Positions 1 to 9,115 of a stretch of DNA of 64,000 nucleotides are shown here, one piece after another. The first letter of the stretch is position 1. The number at the start of each line of letters is the position of its first letter. The stretch comes from Mesorhizobium ciceri biovar biserrulae WSM1271. Lineage in GTDB: Bacteria > Pseudomonadota > Alphaproteobacteria > Rhizobiales > Rhizobiaceae. The position numbers were made by a program, and so were the translations under genes. Location: positions 5,975,501 to 6,039,500 of the forward strand of contig NC_014923.1 in assembly GCF_000185905.1 (NCBI RefSeq), read 5' to 3'. The notes below the pieces were generated by a model. The model made no database searches, was not told the DNA's origin, and worked only from the letters and a program-made list of their open reading frames with translations.

Positions 1-347
1 ACCAAGGCGCTAGAGCTCAAGATTACGAGCGAAATCCCTGCAATCCGATCCCTTCAAACATCCCTCCGCTACTGCGCAACAGGCCCATAATGGGAGGGCC
101 ACAAAGGCCGAGCCCGGAGAGAAGCGCGATACTGCGAAGACATCAATGACCATTGGTGCGGATGGTCAGAAGGTGTTTGACCTCACCACGCCAAATAGAG
201 CAGACAACCCATATAAACATCTAGTGTTGGTGTTCGACAAGGTCGCAGAGCTCGACAGAGCCCGGTAGGGAGAGTTCTCTCAGCGCACCTCGCCGAGGTG
301 CGGCGCGTCGTCGCCGTATTTGCGTAGCTTGACAAAGCCCGAACTAT
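1..347. other. Left edge, no convincing gene
   Basis: Downstream flank of the leftward oxygenase operon. A rightward frame is open from about 14 to 268 with its only ATG at 146 (40 residues), but it has no recognisable domain and no clear ribosome binding site. It may be remnant sequence. The segment 270-345 holds nothing I can assign. Confidence 0.3.
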
Positions 348-1277
348 CTACTGCAACTCTCGCGCCCGCCCAGCGCCGTTCCGAGTTTCCCAGATCGAGT
401 CAAAGTTGCGTAACATCACTTCCGCAACGCTAAAGGTTTGCTTCCCTTGCCGGGAAGTTAGGCGAGCGTCGATGTCCGGATAGATAAAGAAGGGAAGGGA
501 AATTCGTTCGGCCGGACCGGTGTGCACGACCTGATGGGGCGTGCTCTTAAAGCGGTCTTCGCTCAAGGCCTGAAGCATGTCGCCCAGATTGACAACGAGA
601 CTGTCGGGCAAGCTCGGTGCCGGCACCCAGCGCCCCCCGAACCAGACCTGCAAGGAGCGCGTCGGGAGTTCTTCCTGCAGCAGCAGCGTGAAGAACCCAT
701 TGTCGGTATGCTTTCCGGCTGTGCCACCAGTAGACGGATACCGGATCACGCGCTGCAGGACGGTCGGCGGGCTGAAATGGCGTCGGAACCAGCCCTCTTC
801 CATTTCGAGCAGGTCGGCCAGCGCGCTTCCGAGCTTCGGCACAACCTCATTGACCACGGTAGCCTGCAAAGCAAGCAGGCTTCGGGCAAAACCAGGAGCC
901 AACGCGTCATCCGGAAGGTGTGTGCGTCCGGCAAACAGGCGCCGGTCACCTTCGTTCTCTATCCCGAGGTCGAACATTTCCTTCGGATCGGGACCAGCCT
1001 CGGGATGTAGCACCTCGCCGTGCAAGGGACTGTATCCACGGGCGGTAGTGGGGTACACGTCTTGGGCGGCGTGGCCGAAACGTTCCTTTGTCGATTGTGG
1101 CAACGCGAAGAACCGCCGGGAAGCCTGGATGGCTTCTGTAATCTGTTCTTTCGGGATGCCGTGCTCAAGGTAGAAGAACCCGTACTCCTCGCATGCCAGG
1201 CGCAGGCGCTCGCGCTCTTCGTGTCGCGTTGCATCGGCTGTCAATTTTGTCAGTGAGATTTGCGGTAGCGTGATCAT
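348..1277 (-). CDS. Isopenicillin N synthase-like 2OG-Fe(II) oxygenase
   Basis: A 309-residue soluble non-heme iron oxygenase of the IPNS/flavanone hydroxylase type. The N-terminal DIOX_N region (about 3-120) is followed by the double-stranded beta-helix domain (about 170-275). The iron facial triad is visible as H190-x-D192 and H248, and the 2-oxoglutarate anchor as R258-x-S260. It is a normal length and looks intact. It is the last gene of a leftward operon; its ATG overlaps the stop of the preceding 56-codon ORF (ATGA type). Family members hydroxylate, desaturate or cyclise amino acid-derived substrates. The substrate here is unknown, but the aminotransferase upstream suggests a non-proteinogenic amino acid. 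Family assignment is firm; the reaction is not. Confidence 0.9.
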   Translation of the reverse strand: MITLPQISLTKLTADATRHEERERLRLACEEYGFFYLEHGIPKEQITEAIQASRRFFALPQSTKERFGHAAQDVYPTTARGYSPLHGEVLHPEAGPDPKEMFDLGIENEGDRRLFAGRTHLPDDALAPGFARSLLALQATVVNEVVPKLGSALADLLEMEEGWFRRHFSPPTVLQRVIRYPSTGGTAGKHTDNGFFTLLLQEELPTRSLQVWFGGRWVPAPSLPDSLVVNLGDMLQALSEDRFKSTPHQVVHTGPAERISLPFFIYPDIDARLTSRQGKQTFSVAEVMLRNFDSIWETRNGAGRARELQ

Positions 1278-1444
1278 AGCTGCTTCTCCGTTCGCGCATT
1301 GGCTTTATGGGTCACTTGGAAAACCCAGTAGTGGGCGCCCTCCTCCGCGAGGTATCTGCCGTTGCTTAAACACTGTGCCGTCACAAGCAGGTCCTCATCC
1401 TGCAGACGCCGCACCTCATCTTCAAAGGATGTGGCCTCCGCCAT
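1274..1444 (-). CDS. 56-residue micro-ORF between two oxygenases
   Basis: An ATG-initiated ORF of 56 codons lying between two oxygenase genes. It starts 6 bases after the stop of the upstream gene, and its TGA overlaps the ATG of the downstream gene. The predicted protein is acidic at the N terminus (many E and D in residues 1-20), has a central aromatic stretch ending YWVF and a basic C terminus. It has no signal peptide or transmembrane segment. I recognise no family; the size recalls MbtH-like helpers but the MbtH signature is absent. The tight coupling on both sides is the main reason to treat it as real. Confidence 0.6.
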   Translation of the reverse strand: MAEATSFEDEVRRLQDEDLLVTAQCLSNGRYLAEEGAHYWVFQVTHKANARTEKQL

Positions 1445-1450
1445 AGCTTT

Positions 1451-2290
1451 TCATGTCCACCAGAGAACAAGATCCGCCCGTGCGAACCCGAAAAAGCTGT
1501 TCAGCACTAGGCGAGGCTTTCCGTTGCCTGATTGACCGGTGACCCCGTGAACGAAGCCGCCGTCGATCAGGGCGATGTCCCCGGCCTTAAGCTGGAACTC
1601 GCGACAAGGAACGGTTTTTAGATAAGCTGCCGAATAGGGATAACCCGTGGCCTCTACACCCTGCAACTTTCGGTCCGCGACGGTCGGCTTATGGCTCCAG
1701 AGCCGCAGATTGCCACCTTCCTCGGGCATGCTGGGATAAAAGTTGAGTGCTGCGACAGTGTTGTGCGCCACCGATGAGAGCTCATAACCGCTCCCAGCAC
1801 ATAGGACTTGAGCGACATCGTCGTGGGGGTCCAATGAAAATGTGCCGCTCCCAGACCAGCTGATAGCACGACAAACATTGGCCTGACCGTGTTCTGAACG
1901 GGCCAGTCGCAATTCAATGCCCTGATTGTGAAGCTCGCGCTTCAATGCGCTGAATATTGCTCGGACCGGGTCAACCAAATTCTTAAACAGGGCCTCGACG
2001 TACGGTCGTGCATTTTCGGCCTCGGCGAAATAGGTGGCTGCATCCTTCCTGTAGTGGGATGCGCCGACATAGTCTCCTGGCACTCCATCTTTTCGCTGCT
2101 TGAGACCGGTACTGACACTGAAGTTTGCGCTGATCTCCTCGGCTACTTCAGTACTGAAAGCCTGCTTAACGTGCAGAGCGGTCGTCTCGCCTTTCAGGAC
2201 TGAGATGATGTCCGCAGTGCTGATCGAGCCGATCCGCTTTATGATGGAAACAGGCGAGATGGCCGGCGCTTGAGGGGCCTTACTACGCAT
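1451..2290 (-). CDS. 2OG-Fe(II) oxygenase-type hydroxylase
   Basis: A 279-residue protein with a prolyl-hydroxylase-like 2-oxoglutarate/Fe(II) oxygenase fold. The putative triad is H156-x-D158 with H248, and the co-substrate arginine is R260 followed by LVLN. It probably hydroxylates an amino acid or a carrier-bound intermediate. Its start overlaps the end of the upstream aminotransferase gene by 8 bases, so the two are translationally coupled. It differs in sequence from the IPNS-like enzyme in the same operon, so the locus carries two non-redundant oxygenases. The family is fairly clear; the substrate is unknown. Confidence 0.75.
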   Translation of the reverse strand: MRSKAPQAPAISPVSIIKRIGSISTADIISVLKGETTALHVKQAFSTEVAEEISANFSVSTGLKQRKDGVPGDYVGASHYRKDAATYFAEAENARPYVEALFKNLVDPVRAIFSALKRELHNQGIELRLARSEHGQANVCRAISWSGSGTFSLDPHDDVAQVLCAGSGYELSSVAHNTVAALNFYPSMPEEGGNLRLWSHKPTVADRKLQGVEATGYPYSAAYLKTVPCREFQLKAGDIALIDGGFVHGVTGQSGNGKPRLVLNSFFGFARADLVLWWT

Positions 2291-3539
2291 TGTCTTGCTC
2301 CTTTAGTGCGTGATCAAGAATGGCAATGCCGTTATCGAGTTCGACATTGGTGATGGTTATCGGCGGGAGAATTTTGATAACGTCGCGAACTGGCCCTGAA
2401 GATTCGATAAGCAGACCGTTTTCGAACGCGACATCGTGCACGCGGCCAACAACGGCCGGTGAACGGCACTTGAGGCCAGCCATCAGGCCGCGGCCGCGTT
2501 TTTGTTCAATGTATCTGGGAAATTTCGCGACGAGGCCGTCAAGGTGCCCCTGCAGTTTGGCCGCTGTCTGCTCCACGCCTGCAGTAAACCGGCTGTCCGA
2601 CCACATTTTGGACATGGCCCCTGCCGTCACGAAGGCGAAATTATTGCCTCTGAAGGTCCCGCTATGTTCTCCGGGCTTCCATATGTCTATATCGGGGCGA
2701 ATAAGGACAATTGAGAACGGACTACCTGAACCGCTCAGTGACTTGGAAAGGCACACGATATCGGGTTCAATTTTCGCGAACTCGAAGGAAAAGAAATCGC
2801 CTGTTCGGCCCGCACCCGCCTGGATATCGTCGACGATAAAAACAATGCCGTGCTTGCGGCAAATGCGCTGAATTTCTATGAGCCAAGCCGCGGATGCGGC
2901 GTTCATGCCCCCTTCTGCCTGGATGGTCTCCAGAATGATTGCGGCCGGCTTTTCTATGCCGCTCCCTGGGTCGCTCAAAACGCAATCAATGTAATTGGCG
3001 GAATCGAACGCTTGGCTCGGATAGCCGTCATAAGGGATACGAATCACATCGTGGCGCGCAACGCCTCCCAGTTCTCTGGTAGACGCCGACCCGGACACCG
3101 CCAGCGAGCCGAGGGACATACCGTGGAAAGCATTGGTGAATGCCATGACGCTCGAGCGGCCGGTATACTTTCGCGCAAGGGCCAGCGCCGCTTCGTTGGC
3201 GTTCGTGCCGGTTGGCCCCGGAAACTGTATCTTGTAGCAAAGGCCCCTTGGCTTCAGGATCGAATCGACAAAGGCTTCAATGAAGTCACGCTTTGCCACC
3301 GTATGCATATCAAGCGACAGGACAATGTTCTCACCGACAAGATATTCAATTGCTGGTCCCATAATATTCGGGTTGTTGTGTCCGTAGTTGAGTGCGCCGG
3401 AACCCACAAGGAAATCGATGTGAGGCTTGCCGGTCTCGTCCCAGATCGTCGCCCCCAGGGCCTTCGTAAAGACTGCGGGAAAGGCCCGACAATATCGGCG
3501 AACATTGGATTCATGAGCCGTGAAAGCGTTGATGTTCAT
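2283..3539 (-). CDS. Class III aminotransferase, diaminobutyrate (EctB-like) type
   Basis: A 418-residue PLP-dependent fold-type I aminotransferase. The catalytic lysine is K266 in the stretch CLSKSLSGSG, the PLP-ring aspartate lies in the VDDIQAGAGRTG motif, and a phosphate-binding GPTGTNANEA motif is present. These are typical of diaminobutyrate-2-oxoglutarate transaminases (EctB, DoeD, DABA-AT), which form L-2,4-diaminobutyrate from aspartate semialdehyde. I chose the ATG at 3539 because GAGGA lies 7 bases upstream; a GTG ten codons earlier keeps the frame open. There is no ectA or ectC nearby, so ectoine synthesis is unlikely. It is the first gene of the operon with the two oxygenases. 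Confidence 0.88.
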   Translation of the reverse strand: MNINAFTAHESNVRRYCRAFPAVFTKALGATIWDETGKPHIDFLVGSGALNYGHNNPNIMGPAIEYLVGENIVLSLDMHTVAKRDFIEAFVDSILKPRGLCYKIQFPGPTGTNANEAALALARKYTGRSSVMAFTNAFHGMSLGSLAVSGSASTRELGGVARHDVIRIPYDGYPSQAFDSANYIDCVLSDPGSGIEKPAAIILETIQAEGGMNAASAAWLIEIQRICRKHGIVFIVDDIQAGAGRTGDFFSFEFAKIEPDIVCLSKSLSGSGSPFSIVLIRPDIDIWKPGEHSGTFRGNNFAFVTAGAMSKMWSDSRFTAGVEQTAAKLQGHLDGLVAKFPRYIEQKRGRGLMAGLKCRSPAVVGRVHDVAFENGLLIESSGPVRDVIKILPPITITNVELDNGIAILDHALKEQDNA

Positions 3540-3879
3540 CTTTAGGTCCTCTGCACGGAGATCATTCACGGGGAGAGTGATAAAACTTTCTGATCGTGGT
3601 AAATGTTCTTCACATTGACACCAGAATCGTCGGATCGACTTTTTTTGGGCCGGTACTTCGCCGGAATGCTAATTGGTGTGGCTCTCTCTCTTCAAAATAC
3701 CCCCATTATTGCGTTGTTCCAGAGCTGGTACCTAGGGGAAATGCGGTGGACAACATATAGATTTTCCAGGCAAGCACCGATACTACGGCATCGAGTAGTT
3801 GACGGATCAGCCCCATCGCCCCTGCGAGAATTCGGCCGACCAAAACCATAGGAGTCGTCCGACTGACGTTGCCCCCAGT
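3540..3879. other. Upstream region of aminotransferase operon
   Basis: Holds the presumed promoter of the leftward aminotransferase operon. I see no nod box, NifA site or -24/-12 element here. From about 3700 the sequence grades into decayed IS material. Confidence 0.4.
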
Positions 3880-4165
3880 TTCTATCCAGTTTTGAGTTCG
3901 TTTCCGGCGTGGGTTGTGCCCTGCTGGGCGGGTGAAGCGACGGGCGCTGGCGCGGAGCCTTTGGCATAGCGCAGCGCGAGCGACCGTCGCGGGTTGAAGT
4001 GCTGGCGAACTCGGCCGCTGTCTGCCAAGCGATTTGGGAGTGCGGCCGCGCGGTGTTGTAGTCGGCGTGCCATAGGGCGATGGCTACGCGTGCCTGAGCC
4101 AGCGAGGTAAACAGTGTCTCGTTGAGCAGTTCATCGCGCAATCGGCCGTTGAAGCTCTCGAGGCG
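3880..4165 (-). pseudogene. IS3-family OrfB C-terminal fragment
   Basis: The leftward frame carries the typical IS3 integrase C terminus (ESFNGRLRDE, then HADYNTARPHSQIAW). The N-terminal DDE part is missing. The fragment abuts the ABC transporter fragment at about 4156-4165, which marks an old recombination joint. Confidence 0.8.
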
Positions 4166-4738
4166 CACCAAGAGGGCGAGATCACTGTCAATGGGATCCG
4201 GTTGCATAACAAAATGCGCGACCTGACTGAGGTTCGTACGAACGTCGGCATGGTGTTCCAGCACTTCAATCTCTTCCCGCATATGACGGTGCTGATGATC
4301 TGCATGGCAGCGCCTGTGTGGATTAAGAGTATGTCCGAGGCCGAGGCAAAGAAGATCGCGCTAAAATTCCTCGAGCGCGTACGCATACCCGAGCAGGCGA
4401 ACAAATTCCCTGGTCAACTCTCCGGAGGACAACAGCAGCGCGTCGCAATTGCCCGCTCGCTCTGCATGGAGCCTGCGGTCATGCTTTTCGACGAGCCGAC
4501 CTCGTCTCTCGATCCGGAGATGGTCGCTGAGGTGCTCGAGACCATGACCAGTCTCGCGCGCGAGGGCATGGCGATGGTCTGCGTCACCCACGAGATGGGT
4601 TTCGCGCGCTCCGTCGCCGATCGCGTCATCTTCATGGATGCAGGCCGGATCGTCGAGGAAGGCAAGCCGCACGACTTCTTCACCAAGCCTCAGCACGAAA
4701 GAACAAAACTCTTCCTCCATCAGATTTTGTCGCACTGA
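4156..4738 (+). pseudogene. Truncated polar amino acid ABC transporter ATPase (GlnQ/AapP type)
   Basis: The C-terminal two thirds of a polar amino acid ABC ATPase. The Q-loop (GMVFQHFNLFPH), signature LSGGQQQR, Walker B (VMLFDEPTSSLDP) and H-loop (VTHEMGF) are intact. The Walker A and everything before about residue 60 of the normal protein are missing. Reading back in frame past the first ATG, family-like sequence continues to the joint with the IS3 fragment at about 4156. It cannot bind ATP normally and is a remnant. No permease or binding-protein gene is nearby. Confidence 0.88.
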
Positions 4739-4739
4739 G

Positions 4740-5033
4740 GTGCGGGTATGCTCGCAACGGCGAACCGGTGATGCTGTTCGCTATTGTCAGCCAGCACTGC
4801 CGGTCGAGCGTGGCGCAACAGCTCCTTGTCGACCTCCGCCACCTCGGGATGGGCCAATACACTTCCGCACGCAACGAACCTGCATAGCCGACCAGGCGAC
4901 GAACGATGGCACCGTTCTTCTGCTCGACCGATGCCTGATCATTCTTCCGATAAGCACGGGAACGCGTCACTTCCAATCCTTGACTTCTGCACCAGGAGAC
5001 CACGAGTTCATTCATGCGGCGCTTCATTGTCAA
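4740..5033 (-). pseudogene. Integrase-type transposase fragment
   Basis: The leftward frame contains RAYRKNDQASVEQKNGAIVR and RRLVGY, a hallmark of IS integrase catalytic domains of the rve superfamily. The reading frame is lost after about 50 codons and neither end of the element is recognisable. Decayed insertion-sequence remnant. Confidence 0.65.
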
Positions 5034-5157
5034 AAGTCCACGCCTTGAAGCGGAAAGGGGAACAACGACCTAGCCCGGATGGCAGCAATGACAAGACGAC
5101 TTTCTCGTCTGCACCGTGGAGTGGGCCCCATTTTCACCGGAGACGCGGCGGTTGGGT

Positions 5158-5230
5158 TTAGGCACTGAGGCGCAAGAACTCGCGAGGTGAGCGGAACTTG
5201 AGGCCGGAGTGCGGGTGGACCTCACCATAA
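5158..5230 (-). pseudogene. IS3-family OrfB extreme C terminus
   Basis: About 24 codons matching the end of an IS3 transposase (HPHSGLKFRSPREFLRLSA then stop). Nothing else of this element remains. The rest of 5034-5446 shows no gene. Confidence 0.6.
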
Positions 5231-5446
5231 TCGTCGAAGCAAGGCCAGGATGGTGTCGGCGTCTGAGAGGATGACGATCGAGGCATAGTCCGTTTTCAGG
5301 TTTTGACGAAGGGTAACCGGCCGGTTACTTTTGTTCGACATAGGAGGCACTGCCTACCCCGCCCGACTATGTCGAGTAGCTCTGACCGTAATAGTAAATT
5401 TCTGAGCCGCATTTGGCCAAGTTCGACCAGGCCAATATGTGCGCAG

Positions 5447-8128
5447 TCATTTTGAAGCTTCCGAATCAGATGAGTTTACAAGGGTTGGATAGTTCTTCGG
5501 CAACTTCTCCATGGGATATGCGCGTTGCGCTTCGCTCCTGCGCTCTTCCCAGAGGAAGCCATATGGCTCATTGCGCATGGCGGGAACCCAAATGGACTCC
5601 ATGTCTCTCACGCTGACGAGCCTCGCGTAGGTTCCACCCAGCGCGAACTCACGTGTGACCTCCTTCAATTCATGAACGTCACGGGCGACATTGCGCGAAA
5701 GAAATCTGTATTCCGGCCTTCCCACGACATCGCGGACATAGATTGATGATGAGCCGTTAAACGGCCCCGTCCCGAAGTCTAAGACACCCTCGATATCGAT
5801 CGTTTTCATATAAGGCACGTGAGCCAACAGTTCGCAGCGGTGCACATGCGTGGCATCTGACGTACCGAGGCCCATGACAAGGCCTCCGAGCCGGCTGATC
5901 AACCCAAATATCGAGTCATCACCGAACGGACTGCATCTCCACCATTCCGTCTGGCACAATTCGTGCGCTCTCGGGCCGGTCACGACCATTGAATAAGCGG
6001 GATGTTTGGTGCGCCCAGCGGGAAGCTCTCGCATCACAAGGTCGGCCAACACTCCTGTTTCAGACTTTGTCTTCGTCCAATGAAAATACCGCGTAGCGCA
6101 GTAGCTTAATGTGAACGCTGGAAGAATAACCGTGGACGACGCGGAGACGCGCTCTATCCCTTCAAGAAGAATGGATGCTATCTCATTCGCAGTTACATTC
6201 CTCAATGCCACAAGCGACGAATGCAGCACAATCGTGCTGGGTGTCAGTGACTCAATGTATCCGATAATCCGCGCGAGCTCGTCCCTAAATTCGGCAGCCT
6301 GTCCGCTCTTGCCTCTGGCGCCCGCTTGAGATCCGCTGCGATCGACTGGTTGGATTCGCCTTGCCCACTCCTCAAGCGACAAGTCTTGCTCTCGATAGAC
6401 GTCGTCGCAGAACATAAGGCCGGTTTCGGCCAACTTGACCTGTATCTCGAGGAAGTTCAGCGAATCAATGTTGCACTCCCGAGCTATCGAGCTGGGTAAT
6501 ACCCATTTTCGCGTGACGGCGTGTACCGCTCTCAGCAAGTGGTCCAACGGTGACGCCGTTGCATGTTCTGTTTGGGGTGCAGCACAACTCACGTTCGCCC
6601 TGAGCGCCTCCTTGGCAGTTCTCTCAAGGGTGCGCTGGTCCAGTTTTCCATTGGCGGTAAAAGGAAGCTCGACAAGAGGCGTAACGAGCCTCGGAACACG
6701 ATCATTCGGCAGTGCATCCGAGAGCCGCCGGCGAACATCATCCACGTCGACGCTCGTGGGCGTGACGATGCAGACCAACTCCTGCCCCATGTCGTCATCT
6801 CTATCCACTACGACAACCGCGGAATCTGCGCATAGGCCCGTCCGATCGATCGCGCTCGTAATTTCCCCTTTCTCCAGTCGGATCCCTCGAAACTTAATCT
6901 GATCATCCTTCCTTCCGACAAACCGCAATCCCTGCTCTTCCGACGCCAAGACATAGTCTCCAGTACGATACAGCACTTGTTCACCGTTGGACGTAATGAA
7001 TGGCACGAAGCGCAGCTGCGATTGGGCATCGTCACCCACGTAGCCTTTGGACGTCTGCATGCCTCCCACCCAGAGCTCGCCCTCGACTTCAAACCCAACG
7101 CCGGATTTGGCGCTGTCAAGAACAAAGAAGTCAATGTTGCATGCGGGTTTGCCGATGTACATTGGCAGATCAGCATCACAACGTTGGCAATAGTGATAGC
7201 TAACGGCAACGCAACACTCAGTGGGGCCGTAGCTGTTTATTAGATTCGCCCGTGGAATGATAGAGTAGAATCTCTTCCTAAGTGAATCTGGCAAGGATTC
7301 ACCGTTGCAGATCACATATCTGAGATCCGTTAACTGTTCTACTATGTAGGGAAGACGCTCAAGTGCTCCCAAGAAGCGACGCAGCAGTGTTGGAACGATC
7401 TGAACAACATTCGTTTTGCTTTGGATTAGGAATTCGATTGTCTGCATAATCTGTCCACGGAGTTCTGTAGCGGGCAAGACAATTGTCCCTCCGGTCGCAA
7501 ATGGGACAAAGAACTCGGGGACCGAGAGATCGAACGTTGGCCGCGTAAGCTGCGATATGCGGATGCCCTCCGACAAATCGAGCATATCGATATACCAGTC
7601 GACCAGATTCAGAAGAGCCGTCTGGGAAACTGGTACCCCTTTCGGGGTTCCCGTGGTCCCGGAGGTATGCATGATGTATGAGATGTCCGAGAACGCCGAG
7701 TTGCTGACACCGCGTGTCAGAAGGTGCTCAACGTGGATGGAACCGCTTGCATCCTGACTAACGATTGCATTGGCGTTTGTGTTGCGGAGTATGGGGTCCA
7801 ACCGCTGGTTGGATTCAGATGGATCAACAGGCACGAACGCAACGCCCATCATTTGGGTAGCAAGAATGACCGTGACCAAATCAACTGATCGGGGGAGCTT
7901 GACAATCACCGCATCGCCAGGCTGGAGGCCGATGGCCTCGAAACGCCGCACAAGACTCGACGCGGACATCCCCAACTCCTGGTAACTTATCTCGCCATTC
8001 TCGCTCGTATGAACAGCGGTGTTCGACGCAAATTTTTCCAAAGTCGTGGCGATAACATTTCCGATTTTGTCGTGGCCAAAACGTACCGGCCGGCGCGGAC
8101 CCGAGAGGGTCGGTATCAGAATCTGCAT
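5447..8128 (-). CDS. NRPS-like protein: adenylation, carrier and AAC(3)-type acyltransferase domains
   Basis: A single 893-residue protein with three modules. Residues about 20-505 form an amino acid adenylation domain: A3 HTSGTTGTPKG at 154-164, A4 aspartate D200, A5 NSYGPTE 298-304, A8 about 405-423, and A10 with K494. Residues about 525-595 form a carrier domain with the phosphopantetheine serine at S556. Residues about 630-860 resemble aminoglycoside N3-acetyltransferases (Antibiotic_NAT): LHSSLVAL 635-642, SPFGDDSIFGL 733-743 and T760-x-x-H763-x-x-E766. There is no condensation or thioesterase domain. The ATG at 8128 has GGGAG 9 bases upstream. The inferred role is to load one amino acid on the carrier and transfer an acyl group to or from an amine. 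It sits alone, 1.9 kb upstream of the aminotransferase/oxygenase operon in the same orientation, with IS debris between. Confidence 0.88.
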   Translation of the reverse strand: MQILIPTLSGPRRPVRFGHDKIGNVIATTLEKFASNTAVHTSENGEISYQELGMSASSLVRRFEAIGLQPGDAVIVKLPRSVDLVTVILATQMMGVAFVPVDPSESNQRLDPILRNTNANAIVSQDASGSIHVEHLLTRGVSNSAFSDISYIMHTSGTTGTPKGVPVSQTALLNLVDWYIDMLDLSEGIRISQLTRPTFDLSVPEFFVPFATGGTIVLPATELRGQIMQTIEFLIQSKTNVVQIVPTLLRRFLGALERLPYIVEQLTDLRYVICNGESLPDSLRKRFYSIIPRANLINSYGPTECCVAVSYHYCQRCDADLPMYIGKPACNIDFFVLDSAKSGVGFEVEGELWVGGMQTSKGYVGDDAQSQLRFVPFITSNGEQVLYRTGDYVLASEEQGLRFVGRKDDQIKFRGIRLEKGEITSAIDRTGLCADSAVVVVDRDDDMGQELVCIVTPTSVDVDDVRRRLSDALPNDRVPRLVTPLVELPFTANGKLDQRTLERTAKEALRANVSCAAPQTEHATASPLDHLLRAVHAVTRKWVLPSSIARECNIDSLNFLEIQVKLAETGLMFCDDVYREQDLSLEEWARRIQPVDRSGSQAGARGKSGQAAEFRDELARIIGYIESLTPSTIVLHSSLVALRNVTANEIASILLEGIERVSASSTVILPAFTLSYCATRYFHWTKTKSETGVLADLVMRELPAGRTKHPAYSMVVTGPRAHELCQTEWWRCSPFGDDSIFGLISRLGGLVMGLGTSDATHVHRCELLAHVPYMKTIDIEGVLDFGTGPFNGSSSIYVRDVVGRPEYRFLSRNVARDVHELKEVTREFALGGTYARLVSVRDMESIWVPAMRNEPYGFLWEERRSEAQRAYPMEKLPKNYPTLVNSSDSEASK

Positions 8129-8368
8129 CGTATGGTCTCCCTCATGGTCTTCGTCTTCCGCCTGCGGTTTTCAGGAAGCAACTAGGACACATCGCACTCC
8201 GCACTTGCCTGAGCGCGGCCAATCTCATTTGTCTAGCTTCGCGTGACCCAGCGAGTTGTGCCCTTTGGTCGCTGACTGGACCTGAAACATAGCATGTTGA
8301 GCTTTTTCAGGAACTGTCAAAGCTGGTAGGGTGACGCTTCTCACGCTGCGGCGGCTTCGGGACCGTTC
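8129..8368. other. Upstream region of the NRPS-like gene
   Basis: About 240 bases that must hold the promoter of the leftward NRPS-like gene. I find no convincing nod box, tts box or -24/-12 element. The right side runs into the end of an IS3 element. Confidence 0.35.
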
Positions 8369-9115
8369 TGAACCGCCCCGGGTTGATCGGAGGCTCCAAC
8401 TTCCTGAGAAAGTCGAGCCACGGCAAGCAAGACGACTAACAAGTTCTCTCCCGAGGTCCGGACCCGCGCGGTTCGGCTGGTTCTGGATCAGAGCATGCCT
8501 CGCGGTGGGCGGCGGTCTCGTCGATCGCCGCCAACATTGGCCGTACGGCGCAGACGCTGCATGACTGGGTGAAGGCCGAACGCGACAGTGGCTGACTCAA
8601 GGCTTTGGACCGCGAGCTTCGCCAGGCCAACGAGATCCTTCGCAAGGCTTCCGCGTGTTTTGCCCAGGCTGAGCTCGACCGCCGGTTCAGACCATGATCG
8701 CGTTCACGACGATCACCGCGAGGCGCATGGGATCGAGCCGATCTGCAATGTGCTGCCGATCACCCCGTCGACTACCACGACCATGTCGCCACGCGCATCG
8801 ATCCCTCCCGGTGTCGGCTCGGACGAAGCGGGATGAGGCTTTGAACGATGAGGTCCGACGTGTGTTCGAGGCTAACTTCCGCGTCTACGGCGTTCGCAAG
8901 GTCTGGCGGCAGTTGCAACGCGAGGGCTTCGACGTCGCCCGCTGCACGGTTGCCCGCCTGATGAAGGCCATGGGCGTCGAAGGCATCATCCGCGGCAAGC
9001 CGATCCGCGCCACAGTGAGCGACAAGGCGGCGCCATGCCCTCTCGATCACGTCAACCGCCAGTTCCATGCCCAGGCGCCGAACATGCTGTGGGTCTCCGA
9101 CTTCACCTACGGTGC
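8369..9115 (+). mobile_element. IS3-family element, left part only
   Basis: Begins with a terminal-like TGAACCGCCCCGGG. A decayed OrfA follows (IAANIGRTAQTLHDWVK, then LDRELRQANEILRKASACFA, at about 8500-8690) and then the 5' half of OrfB (DEVRRVFEANFRVYGVRKVW through NMLWVSDFTY). OrfB breaks at about 9112, before the second catalytic aspartate. The OrfA frame has an internal stop. Non-functional. Confidence 0.8.

Noticed and set aside
5952..5967. TGGCAC-like -24/-12 pattern on the + strand
   Set aside because: Lies inside the NRPS-like coding region and points antisense to it, with no rightward gene downstream.
8296..8325. Possible tts box (TtsI site) upstream of the NRPS-like gene
   Set aside because: Only about half the consensus positions match and the sequence borders an IS3 end.
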